Shown in pieces: positions 49,776-61,336 of a DNA stretch of 64,000 nucleotides (positions are counted from its first letter, which is position 1; each line of letters starts with the position of its first letter). The notes beneath the pieces are model-generated. The model was given only the letters and a program-made list of their open reading frames with translations. It was not told the DNA's origin and searched no databases. The stretch is from Hypomesus transpacificus (Eukaryota; Chordata; Actinopteri; Osmeriformes; Osmeridae). Where the stretch lies: assembly GCF_021917145.1 (NCBI RefSeq), contig NC_061078.1, positions 10,708,604 to 10,772,603 on the forward strand. The letters run 5' to 3'. Both the position numbers and the translations under genes were made by a program.

Positions 49776-52700
49776 TCAAAGGTGAGTAATGGTGGAGTTC
49801 AGGATAACTGGCTTGCATTTGGTGTTGGAGGCCTTGGAGAGATCTCTCTGTGGTAGGAGGAAGACTGACATTAGCAATGGCAGATCACAAACGGTCCAAA
49901 ACAACAACAAAAATACTTCCATGTCAATAAAGAGTGACAATGTGACATCAATGAAAATAAAAATGGATCAGGGAAAAACGGGAAAGTTGTTAGATAGGGA
50001 AGAGTTATTGATGGTTGAAGGTGGGGAAAACAATACCACAGCATCACACAGCCTTGCCTAATGGCATGCATTTTGGCTAACAAGAATGCACTTACAGACT
50101 ATGAATGCAGGTGGTTAATCATAACAGTTAGTTTAGTTTAAGACACTGCTGATGAGAACAACTTCTTGAGAAATGTATGTTCAGACAAACCTTGACTGAA
50201 TAGATTCAGGATTGCTTAAGTCTTTCTAAAACAAAACCAAAATTACTGTTATTTTCAAACTACCCACACCCATTCTGACTAGACTGTGTGTTGCTGCTGA
50301 GAATTCAAAGGAGAACGTGAAGGATTAGGGTGGAAAAATTAAACATCCAAATTACCGCAAACTCTGAGTAGGTGCTGGCAACAGAGTGAATACTGATGGT
50401 GCGCTGTGGACTAGCAGTGGTCCGCAGCCCTCCACACAAAGGAGACACATTCACCTGGGCTATGTTCTCCTTCTGACGCTCCTGCAGACCTCCGTGAGGG
50501 GCTCTGCTACGTCCTGGGGTCCGTGCTCCAGGGCCCTGGGGAAAACACACAGAAGGATGAGCCACAACAATCACTCACAACCAAGACCAACTAAGGACAT
50601 TTCATTGCATTCATGTGGATGGTGAGGTTAGTACAAATCTTTTCAAAATATTTCCATCATAAGTCACTATTCTGCACAATTTATACACACTGCACAGACC
50701 TTGTTTGCTGACAGTGGGGGGCGGGACATAGGTGAGTGGCAGACAGTCCCACCATAGACTGAGCGCATAGTGCTGTTAGAGTTGGCACTAGAGGTGCTGG
50801 AGGTAGCGTTAAGCTGAGAAAGAAACAGCAGTTAGTGAGGCCATCGCCAAGCCAACATATTAGAATAGTGAAACTAAAGTAACTTGATCTGATTTGTTGG
50901 AACTGTTAGTTATGGTTTAAGGAGACAAACAAGCATTCAGGCTAACTATTTGTCCACTTGTTATATTCACATAATATGAAATAGGGCCATGCAATTGATA
51001 CAAAGGCTTGAAGTACACATTAGTGGTTATGATACCTTTCGTGTTTTACCGGGGGTAGCAGTGCCAAGGAATCTTCGTTTGGTTGGAGTTCGGACAGATG
51101 TCCCATAGAGCATATCCTCTTCGGTCTGTTTGTTCTTCTTCAGATGCTGTAGAAAATGTGGGTACAGTGATGGATCATATCTTAGGTGTAATCCAGAGAG
51201 CTTGTGATTACAAACAGAGCTACTTCCTCACCCTCTCCAGTTTCTCTCTTTCCTTCTCAATGCGGTGCAGCTCCCACTGCTCCTCCACAAACGGCAGGAA
51301 CTTCTGTTCATGGACCAGGAACTCCCTGCCCTGCTCCAACTCCCAAACATCAATCTGGGCCTTCAGCTTTTTCTCAAGCTGAAAAACCAAAACATAGACA
51401 GACGACACCCTTTAACATTGAACAAGGACGCCTTTCGCTCCTTACAGAAACGCACTTGGTTGTTGCAGAGGGTATAAATATTTGTTTGTATCCTCTTACC
51501 TTCGGAAGGCTTTTGTGCAACTCTGACCTCTGCTTCTCTTCCTTGAGGAGGTTTCCTCCTCGGTTGGTGAATCTGCTGGGATCTGTGGCTTTTTTCTTTC
51601 AGGATTGAAAGAGCAAGGGACTTGACGTTAACTTAAACAGGTCTGACACGGCCTGCTCTGTGCCGTTGTAAAGCAAGCCCCAGTGGGGTCATGGTGCTGC
51701 TCACCTCCAGCTCCAGGAAGAGTCTCCAGCTGTTCTCCCAGCGGTGGACTCCTTCAAACAACTCCTGGTGCTCCTCATAGTGCCGTTTCAAATGCAGGAT
51801 TTCAGCCTCATGCAGGCTCAGCAGCTCCTCAGTGAACTCCTCTAGGGGGATGAAAAGAGAGCTCATTTGTAACACTGCAAACCATTGAAAATGAACCCCT
51901 TAAAAATACAGTTCTTAGGTACCACTCACCACTGAAGTATGCCAGAAAGGCCTGCCGCTGGTCGGTGCTGAAGAAGCACTTCTCCCAGAGCACGGCTATC
52001 TCCGAGCGAATGGCCTCAATGACATTAACAATGTTTCGTAGCTTTATCTCCTCCAGACGCTGGACCTCCGCTTGCAACTGACAAGAGAAGAAAACATCTC
52101 CTGGTTATAGAATACACTTTTGGGTGCCCGTGCTCCAAACACATCACGTGTGGGGTTTGGAATGCCTGACGCAGACCTCGGAAAAACCATCTGTCAGTAA
52201 TATGAACTACACCACAAGGTCGAGTTTTTACTGACTGCTTCCAGATTCCTCTTCTTGGAGGTAACCATGTGTTCAGAGAAGGCCTCTCTTTCCTCCTGGG
52301 GGACCTGCAGCCTGGACCAAAGCTCCTGGATCTTCTCTCTATGACTCTCGCACACAGCCTCGTTCTCAGCCTTCCTCGCCTCCAGCTAAACACACAACAC
52401 AGCACAAATTACAGTTAGCTCAATGGCAGAGCAGTCATCTCAACAGCATAAAATGAGTGATAAGCAAATATTATAAGTCCATGACTTTACTAACTGACTG
52501 ACCTGGCAGAGGAGGAGTTTGAGTGAGGTAATGTTTTCTCTGGACAGGCAGAACGCGTCCTCATCTTCACAAACAATGTCCTTCTCGAAGCTCGTCTCAG
52601 GAAGCTGATCCAGGTCCTCCATACACAGGATGATCTGCCTCTTGACGTCCACAAACTCTGCCCGCCTCCTCCCCTGAACACAGACACAATCATGATCTTC

Positions 52701-54017
52701 CCTTCCAGATGAATAGACGTCAGCCAGCATAAACAATATCAATACAAAAAGGACAACAGACACATTAAACATGTCCTCTCAAGTCGGAACTCGGAAACAG
52801 AGTATTCATACCGTCTGTGTTGATCTTAAGAATTGACAGTCACCTTCTCTGCCATCTGGTTAGAGATGTGCCGGCGGAAGCTGTCCAGCTGCTCCATAGA
52901 GGGGACGCAGTTGGGGGTGATGGCGTAGGCCTGGGAGCACAGGATATCAGACAGGTCCTGGTCTTGCTCAACCAGGGCTTTCAGCTGCTGCATCCTCTGG
53001 CTCCTCTCCTTCACCAGGATCTCCACTCGCGTGCGGATGTCTTTCTCCTGCTGGAGCATGCTATTACCCTTCTCCTCCTGGGCAGGTGTGCAACACAGGG
53101 GAGTAGGGGTCAAATAAATATGCATCACATTTCAAACGGGTTGGATGGTATCCCGCAAGACAGTTGTCACAATATGTCTCACTGACTAAAAACCCTACCT
53201 CAAATGGAGGAAACTGCAGTTCCAGGGTGAGTGTTTCCAGCTCTTTCCGGCATGTTTCAAGGCTGCTGATCAGTCTTTTTTTTAGAGATTCCTCCTCAGC
53301 AATCATCATGTCCAACATCCCCTATGACATTAGTATATTGAATCAGCATCTGAACAATTTGATAGATAATATAATGCCAGATACTCTGATAATCTCAGCA
53401 TATGCATGCAGATTAGTATTATCGCCATGGGGTGAACAGGTGCACCACTTGCAGCATGAAGGTACAGTCTGGGTCAGTTCAGAAGGACATTTTCAATTCC
53501 TAACTAGATAGAATCTTTATGACTCACTTGAATGTGGTTTTTGACAACATTAGTTCTCTGCAGTCTCTGGTCCTCCGGAATACCAATCTCCTCCCAGATG
53601 TCCTTCAGGTGGCACAGAGCTTTATTCAGGCATGCCACAGACTCAGCTGCGAGCACCTCACTGGGACAAGAGAGAGAAAAGGGGGTTGGTCTCATCACCC
53701 TGCTACTGGATGACTGTTTGGGTGTTAAACTACTGTAACCATCCTAGCTCTGTCAAACAATGTGTCTAACAAACTACTGTACTACTAGTTGTAGGAGCTA
53801 ACAAATACCACAAAAGATCTTGTTGTGATAGATTTCCGCTACACGTAAATAAGACATTTGTTTGAACCAACTAACTAACATTTAGATAGCAAGACATGCA
53901 ACAAGTGGTAGGCAACCATGCATGCTAGCTATTGCTGCTAAAATGTGATGTGTTGCTTAGCATTTGACATTCCATGGATTGCATCAAGTCAGATATTTCA
54001 AAATACCTCTTTCTCAT
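49776..54017 (-). CDS. prc1: Protein regulator of cytokinesis 1
   Basis: Fourteen exons on the minus strand: 54007-54017, 53528-53660, 53199-53321, 52844-53077, 52503-52673, 52236-52385, 51930-52077, 51705-51841, 51500-51595, 51232-51378, 51036-51146, 50700-50813, 50356-50535, 49776-49847. They encode 608 residues (human 620). The start MRKSEVLAAESVACLNKALC and IPEDQRLQRT match human PRC1. Long helical dimerisation and rod segments follow, then the spectrin-like microtubule-binding domain (ELFEGVHRWENSWRLFLELE; DPSRFTNRGGNLLKEEKQ). The basic, Ser/Thr-rich tail has TP sites (VRTPTKRR, ATPGKTRK), a KEN box (QKENIAQ) and HSVASTYSEFA. PRC1 bundles antiparallel microtubules at the central spindle, recruits KIF4A and PLK1, and is held back by CDK1 until anaphase. 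Whether this is the prc1a or prc1b copy of fish cannot be told here. Confidence 0.94.
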
Positions 54018-54765
54018 CGTGAAGTTCCAGTATTATTAGATTTGTTCTTGTGAAGAGCTGTAACACTTATACATCCAAAATGTGATATTTTTCTATCTAG
54101 TTTAACAACTTTCAAAGCCCTTGTTGTACAGTAACTTCAGTGCACTACTAATTCTCGAAGCCGTTTCTGTCTCATTCAAAATACGCATCAAAATGCAGTC
54201 TTGACTCTCATTGGCTATGGGCAGCGACTGTGTCATTGGGTGTGCCTGTTTTGGTTTAGACCGAATAATTGGTCAGACCGTTGTGCGGGGTGGGAAGTGG
54301 GTACAGCTATGTTTGAATTTGTTTTAAATGTAATAGTTGTGTTAATCTGTCATGATCAAGATATTTTGTATAATTTCAACCGCAAATGTTTCATTCGATT
54401 TTGAATGTATAGAAACTAATTATATCGTTCCAACAAGGTGCATCGTGGGGTGGACCGGTGCGGATGAGCAACAAACGTATCGAAACGGGCGTGAAATAAA
54501 CAGCGTTTTCAAAACCCTCCTTTATTCATTCAAACGATCAAACAAGCACAATGCACCAAACACATTTTAAAATTACAGTATATGTTTATTTTACATTTAT
54601 CCAGAATATCGTTCAGCATTGCAGTATTTACAATCTCTAACGGGAATGCACTGGAATGTCAGCATTTGATAACAAAAAGTGTCGACTCCTTGTCGTTATC
54701 TGGGTGGTGTCCTTCTCAGCTGCCTGCCAGGGCAAACTGCAGCCTGTTCACTTTGGAATGACAAC
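54018..54765. other. prc1 promoter and vps33b 3' UTR
   Basis: The left part is the prc1 upstream region with CCAAT and CHR motifs. The right part is the vps33b 3' UTR; a minus-strand AATAAA (TTTATT at 54585-54590) lies about 180 bases beyond the vps33b stop. A frame on plus at 54201-54404 is not a gene. Confidence 0.5.
54175..54272 (-). promoter_or_regulatory. CCAAT-box cluster plus CHR in the prc1 promoter
   Basis: On the minus strand, upstream of the prc1 start, three CCAAT boxes lie at about 54268-54272, 54235-54239 and 54210-54214 (spacings 33 and 25). A TTTGAA element follows at 54175-54180. NF-Y boxes at turn-of-helix spacing plus a CHR near the start site mark G2/M genes regulated by DREAM and B-MYB-MuvB. 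PRC1 is a known member in mammals. Confidence 0.65.
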
Positions 54766-57700
54766 TCATACATGGTTGTCCAACAAAGCCTCCAGCAGTC
54801 TGGCACTATTTGTTATGGCGGTTGTAACTACAATAAATTTTAAACCTAAAAAGTAATAGAAGGTTTATTAGTATGTACATATATTAAATAGATAGTGTAG
54901 AACATCAGAATTTGTGTTTGTTATTATTCAGGTTATTATTTACCTTTCTCTTTGCCTAAGAAGCGCAGAGCTGAGATCTCAGAGAATGTGCAGCCTCCCA
55001 GGAACATGACCAGGATGATACGCTGGGCATCTGTCTTTGCTCCATTGCTGCCAGCTTGGAAAGAAAGAAGTTAAAGTACCTGAATACTCAATACAGTTTA
55101 CTAACTGTAGATCCCCACTGCTATGATGTGAACTTAATGCATAATATATCTATATTTCAAACCCAAATGTCTCACCTGTGACAGCAAACTCCTGGCTATT
55201 CAGCATCCTGGTGACTTCTTCTAGCCCTGTCCAGCAATCACGCTCTAATACCTGTTCATGAGACACAGCATGAGGAAGATGTGCTCCTGGGTCTGATCAT
55301 CACATTAGGCAGACACAGGTGGATAACAGGCTATGTATGATACTGGAATAACCTACCTGTTCAATGAGTTTGCAGCTCAGCGGGACATAAGCCCCACTGA
55401 AGGTGTAGGCCATGTCACGAGGAACGCTCAGATTATACTCCTCATCTGATTTAGGGACCTTAGATGCAATGGGAGAGTAGACATAATTAATATGACTACC
55501 TACTTTTGGGCCATTCATGTTTTGAAAGTTGAAGAAATAAAAATAAAATTGGGCAACTAACCAGGTTAAGCCTCCGGCTCAAGGCTCGGAAATGACTCTT
55601 TCTTGCCAAGGATGAAAAGGCATCGGTAAGTTTTCCTGGAAAACAGTCAGTCAGTAAGGTAACTATGCTGGAGATGACTGTACTGCACTGTAGGTAACAA
55701 TACTGTGCTGTTGGTGTCCCAATGTAAGTGGGAAACACAAAAGATCCTAAATCTGCTAGTGACCATTAAAGAATCTGAGTGACTGTTTCCAGGCCAACGG
55801 ACACTTCCTGTCTCACCGGCCGCTCTGTCGTTGACCAGTTTTCCTACTCGGCTCTCCATGACGGTGAGGGTCTCTCCTGGCTGCTGTTCCACCAGTAATC
55901 CTATCTGTCTCAGGTTGGAAAACGTGAGAAGGTGGTCCACACCATAACTCTGAAACGGATAGATGGAGATAAAACATGAGATGTGACAGCAGCAAAATGT
56001 GAAGAAAATAAACATTCGGTCAAACCCTCAGACTATAGCTACCTACTAGGAGCTACCTACCCACTACCTACCCACCTGTAAATACTGTGCCTTTAATGAT
56101 CTGTAATCTTTGGGAAGGAGACCTGTAGGATCACACAAGCAGTTGGTTTAGAACAATGTATTTTCCAAAGACCAGTTTTATTCTTAATTAGTTTGTATAG
56201 TATAGTACAGTATACATGGATTTACCATTTTCTGTGAGAGACAGCAAGCAGAGCAACCTCAGACTTTCCAACATGGAGACCTCCAAGAATAGACAACAAA
56301 ACACAGTGATTGAGAAAATAGCTCAGAAAAATCCATACTTGACTAATCAAAATATATCTGTTTAGACATTGTCAAATGGTTGAATCTTATTACTGACATA
56401 CTCACTTGTCTATTGATGTGCTCCTCTATGAAGGATATACATTCACGGATTTCAAAGCCTTCAAGTAAGGCTGCAATGGACAAACAGCCATGTTATGTAA
56501 TTATTGTATTTTTTATTTTTTATTATGTTTATTTCAGGCGCAATGGCCCATACACGAATACATTACATACAAGAGACATGAATCTCAAAAATGCTTAATT
56601 AAAAACAACACATGACCTATGTAGAGTGTAGCAGTAGTTAATCTTAATTAATTCATCTGAAACCGCGTACCTAATGCAATTGTATGGCCTGTCTATATGT
56701 GACATGTCAGACATGTTATGTATTTTCTTGCAATCTTACAGTGCTCTGTCTTTAGCAGCTCCTGAAAGTCCTGCTTGGTTTTCCTCTTCATCATTGATTC
56801 ACTGGCACCAATATCTGAAGGAGACATCACATAATTCTCTGATATATTCTTATATTCTTATGATATCCATCACCTTCCAGTGACCCTTAAAACCCTTGAC
56901 CTACATAAGTCACATCTTAGGTGACACAAAAAGGTCATATAGGTCATCTCAGGTAAAGCTATCAGGTAATACAGGTTATATTGATCAAAACTGTGAAGGT
57001 CTAATGCTCAAACTCACGCATGCTGAGGAGTCGATGTTCCTGTTTTAAACCTTTTAACTCCTCCGACACAAACGTCTTCATCTGCTTTATGTCCATCCCT
57101 TGGCGCTTCTGTTAGACAGAACAGAAGAGGCACGGCATCTAAAGGATGTATCAGTCTACAGAAAGATACCATTTGGATGTACATTACACTTAAAAACATT
57201 TCAAACACACTTACATCGTAGGCCGTCTGGAGGTTTCTGGCCTTCTGACTCAGAAAGCTGAACACGTTGGAGAAATGCTCATTTCTGATTTCACTGAACA
57301 CCTGAGACACACAAGACAGTGTTGAGTTAGATGGTGACTTAAAAAAATACAAAAATAATAGTATTTTCTAAAAAGCAAACCTTGTCTTGAGAGTTCAGCA
57401 TCACTTTTATACTCTTGTCAGATGACATAACCTCAGGACCAAATTCAACACATCCTACAAAACAAAGAGAATATGCTAACATACCAAACTACACAATAGA
57501 AAAAGCTTAGTGATTAAATAATATTCATACAGCCTACCACATTTTATCCTGAATGTGTCATCCACCAGTCCTTCATACACAACTTGGGAGCACAGAGGAG
57601 TGACAAAGTCCACATCTGCAAAGAGAATGACAGAAATCATGAGGGGAAATTAGTAGAACAGGAGCTGCTACTGCTAAGCAGCTACTACTGCTAAGCAGCT

Positions 57701-59277
57701 ACTACATCTACCTCTGTCAATGAGAAAAACATTTCCGATTTCTGCTTGGTGGGTTTTCTGTTCGCCTTCTTTCACCTGCTCCCTCCATGATTCATAGGTC
57801 ATCTGAATCAGGAGAAAGACAGAAGAATACAGGGATGTTCCGTTCATAAACAAGTTGGTTGAACTAAAGACTGGCACCTAAAACCGTGAGCTACATTTTA
57901 CCTTGGAGCATCGCCCAATTCCATAGACTTTGGAGAAGGGGCCATAGAGAGAGTGGAGAAGGTTCAGAGCACTGCCTGCTGTCCTCACCCAGCGCTGGTC
58001 TCCATCCTATGAGTGAACAGGTTGGGTGTGTTTATATCGTAAGTCAAATATATTGTATTTAAAAAATTATATTTGTGGTCAACAAAACCTATAACTTTTA
58101 AAATTCAATTACAACAGCCATCTACACAGCCCTTACTAGGAAGTTGTCTCTGAAGAATTCTGGAAGCTCCAGACTGATGATGTCATCGTCTAGTGGTAAG
58201 AGGTAGAAAGCCCATTCATCTATGGTCACATCTGAAAAGGTAGGGATTAAAAAATATATATTACTGTCAGAATATGCACACTTTGGATAAATAAACAGAA
58301 TTCACTAAATACTCACCACCATAGATTCCCTGCTCCTCCAACAGTGCCTCACATGAGTAGAACTAAACACAGAGACTTGGGTCAAAAATATTTTTTACAA
58401 ATTACATATTACTGACTCACATTAAGGTATAAGCATTACCTTCTGTGGGCAAAATATAATCTTGTATCTTCTGAATTTTCCAACTGCCTTGTCTGCATTG
58501 ACCACGTCTGAGAAAATGTGTACATTCATTAAATAATATGAATGAATCCACTACTTTATGACAAGGAGCTGACAGTGAAAGTGTTTAGTTTGTGTTACAG
58601 GTTTCCTTACCACATATCCATTTCACAGTTTGTATCCTTGGACGTATGAGGAAGCATATCCTGCGAAGATCAGACCATTGTGTTACAATAACATTAGGGA
58701 GCAGACCATTGTGTTTCAATAACATAGGGAGCAGACCATTGCTTGACATTACAATGTGATACATACTGATCTGAGGTGCTGACAATCTGTTTGTATTCCA
58801 CTTTGTAAAGCTTGTCTACTTCATGTTGCTATGAGCAGAAAGATGACACCAATATGACTTCATTACATAACTGTGTAATAAACATATTTGGAATTTCAAT
58901 TCATAGGCCCATGGTCACAGTAAACAGGTTTACCTTTAGTGTTGTTACATTAGCAATGCGATCAAGGGGACTCATAAGATCTGCCTCAATAAACAAGTCC
59001 TTCTTCCCTGGAAGCTGTGAGAAAACCCAAATTGCAAACTATGACAGTAGTGCTGATAATGATATTATCATGGTGAAGAAAATGGTAACCAGCTTGAGAC
59101 ATCCTTAACCGTGAGTGCATGACTGGCGTGTGGAGACTAAGCTTAGATGTGGTCAACAGGATGAAATGTGACAGGGCCAACCTGTTCTAGTAGGTAGATC
59201 AGTTGGTCCCTAGCCAGTATCTTGAGCATCGAAAAGTCTGGGAGTTCAGGGGCATCTCTTCTGGCGCTGTGAGCCAT
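54766..59277 (-). CDS. vps33b: Vacuolar sorting protein VPS33B
   Basis: Twenty-three exons on the minus strand, from 59182-59277 (start) to 54766-54845 (stop). The others are 58934-59015, 58767-58828, 58611-58660, 58440-58507, 58317-58362, 58137-58231, 57902-58015, 57712-57802, 57538-57615, 57381-57454, 57215-57301, 57018-57117, 56740-56814, 56406-56470, 56226-56280, 56076-56122, 55817-55949, 55562-55635, 55357-55458, 55176-55251, 54944-55056. They encode 620 residues (human 617). It is a Sec1/Munc18 protein: [18 protein letters not shown] at the start; [20 protein letters not shown] and [20 protein letters not shown] in the SM core; and [20 protein letters not shown] near the end. VPS33B pairs with VIPAS39 in the CHEVI complex for apical sorting, collagen processing and platelet alpha-granules; loss causes ARC syndrome. 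It lies head to head with hddc3. Confidence 0.95.
57663..57705. repeat. 17-bp tandem repeat next to a vps33b donor
   Basis: Two units of 17 bases (57663-57679 and 57680-57696; AGCTACTACTGCTAAGC type) plus part of a third, ending at the exon 9 donor. On the coding strand it follows GTAGATGTAG, so the repeat sits directly inside the intron. Confidence 0.75.
58671..58745. repeat. 30/31-bp minisatellite in vps33b intron 3
   Basis: Unit 1 at 58671-58701 and unit 2 at 58702-58731 (CAGACCATTGTGTTWCAATA type), with the start of a third from 58732. The array lies between exons 4 and 3 and is entirely intronic. Confidence 0.8.
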
Positions 59278-59863
59278 GGCATAGATGGAGGACGGAGTGG
59301 GGCACCTTATCAAAAAGCCAACACCCTCCCTGGAATTAAAAGGTACTACACGTTAGAAAACGTTGGCTCTGCGAGCTGCAAATATTATTGGGACAGTAAA
59401 TTGCTGAAACGAAGCCTTGATTACACAAGACAAATGAACAAAATATATTTGAATGAAGAGCCTGACTAGGATTAAAGACTTGCTAACATGATCAAACAAG
59501 ACACCCGTGTTAGCCAGTTAGCTACAGTACAGTAGAGATAACAACACTGACAGCTCAGCTGATCACCATATTGAAACTGTTGCGACACACCTTGACACTA
59601 ATATGAAAACAACCCTAACTCAAAACAATAATAATTAACATTATAAAGCAACCTGTATTGGAGATTTTTTTGTTGTTGAAAATTACAGTACTATGACCAA
59701 TGCTCCTAAGGTTTTCTATCTTGCTTCCGTATGGAATGTTTCAAAGATGTTTGTTTCACTTCGGACAACATTAAAGGTGCACAGTTGAGGATTCAGAGTT
59801 ATATCAAATATTGGTTATATCCACATACAAGTTTACCTCTTCATTTGTTCCAATCAGGTGAAA
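59278..59863. other. Head-to-head promoter of vps33b and hddc3
   Basis: 586 bases between the two start codons. They must serve both genes, so a shared bidirectional promoter is likely. There is no CpG-island character and no TATA box in an obvious place. Confidence 0.5.
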
Positions 59864-60528
59864 ATGAGTTCAGATTCGATAATTTTGTTGGAGACTGTTA
59901 ACTTTGCAGCAGATAAACATCGTAATCAACGACGAAAAGATCCAGAGGCAACACCTTATATAAATCACCCAATAGGTGCGTATGAGTGGGTTTGAGATTT
60001 ATCATAATGCCTGCCTCCACATGAATCTGGCAAGATCGTGATAGCATTTTTATCTTTACAGGAGTGGCAAGAATTCTAAGTCATGAAGGTGGAATCACAG
60101 ATATTGAAGTTCTCCAAGTGAGTTTTTTACTAAAGCAAACCTATTTGACATATCAAATGGCTTAAGTCAATTTGTAAAGACAGACTACAATAATTACATT
60201 ACATTACATTTATGCATTACAAGGTCAGGAGGTAGTATTTCATTTATAATTTATCATCCGTTAATTATCTTTTCAGGCAGCGTTGCTACATGACACTGTA
60301 GAGGACACAGAGACCAGCATAGCAGAGCTTGAGGCAGCGTTTGGGCAGACTGTGGCAAGGATTGTCCAGGAAGTTACCGATAACAAGACCTTGTCGAGAC
60401 AGGAGAGAAAGCGTCAGCAGGTGGAGCATGCGCCCCACTCTAGTCAACAGGCCAAACTGGTCAAACTGGCTGACAAACTATACAACCTGAGAGACCTAAA
60501 CCGCTCTACACCCATAGGTAGTGTGTGT

Positions 60529-60576
<48 letters not shown>

Positions 60577-60788
60577 TTATGTTTTTTGTTCCATCTGTAT
60601 AACTCACTCTCTCCAGTCATACTGTATTGAGCATTCTGTCTCCTTTGTTATTGATAGGCTGGACAGCAGAACGGATTCAGGACTACTTTGTGTGGGCAGC
60701 TGAGGTGGTGAGAGGACTGAAGGGCACCAACCCAACTCTGGAAGGGAAACTGGAAGAGCTGTTCAAGAAGAGGGGTGTTGGGCTCTGA
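59864..60788 (+). CDS. hddc3: MESH1, metazoan SpoT-like HD hydrolase
   Basis: Four exons: 59864-59975, 60062-60117, 60277-60517, 60658-60788. They encode 179 residues, the same as human HDDC3. The HD-domain metal ligands are at the human positions: His35 (INHPIGVARIL), His61-Asp62 (LLHDTVEDT) and Asp122 (KLADKLYNLRDL). Other conserved parts are YFVWAAEVVRGLKGTN and LFKKRGVGL. The enzyme hydrolyses ppGpp in vitro and is reported to act as an NADPH phosphatase affecting ferroptosis. A GT/CT microsatellite begins within ten bases of the exon 3 donor. AATAAA at 61080-61085 may end the transcript. Confidence 0.96.
60521..60582. repeat. (GT)n(CT)n microsatellite in hddc3 intron 3
   Basis: GTGTGTGTGTG and then a long TCTC run, starting four bases after the exon 3 splice point. 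It fills the first 60 bases of a 140-base intron. Confidence 0.9.
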
Positions 60789-61336
60789 AATGCTCTTAGG
60801 AAAGGGGGGTTGTGGAGAAACACAAATGCAATCAGTTTTGTGGTATAGCTGATTTTTTTGTGTTCTTTTCAATCTAAAGGATTAACTCTCCACAGGACAA
60901 ACATTTCTATCTTGCGCATGTTTTAGGTTGTTTTATTACAATACTTACTATTATAACAATACATGTATCTGAAAAGAAAGGGTTTGTGATGCACTATTAG
61001 CTCAATGATGCAATGTTTAAAAGAAATAAAGAAAATAATGGAATGATGTTCACAGCGCTGATATTTACACACAATAACAAATAAAGGTTCATTGTTATTT
61101 TCTACATGTAGTGTGTGCATTTATTTGTGTTCAGCCATAATCGGGTTAGGTTGCAGTTTAGAAGGAACCAATAAAACAGAACCACTTTTCTGGTGGGAAT
61201 AAACCTACATCCTGTTTCCTCCAAAACCTAGTGTGTATTTCCTGTATTGCTGTGGGACGGATTTATTTTGTTATCAATCTAGCAAGTAGTAATAAAGTTG
61301 ATTTGCGTCTTTGGCTGATTTTGTAAACGGGCAATC
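60789..61336. other. hddc3 3' UTR and mfap1 promoter
   Basis: AATAAA motifs at about 61024 and 61080-61085 mark possible hddc3 ends. A CCAAT (61169-61173) lies about 165 bases before the mfap1 ATG. No other structure was seen. Confidence 0.5.

Noticed and set aside
52817-53185. 122-codon plus frame
   Set aside because: It is a Leu-rich antisense shadow of the prc1 coiled-coil exon 4.
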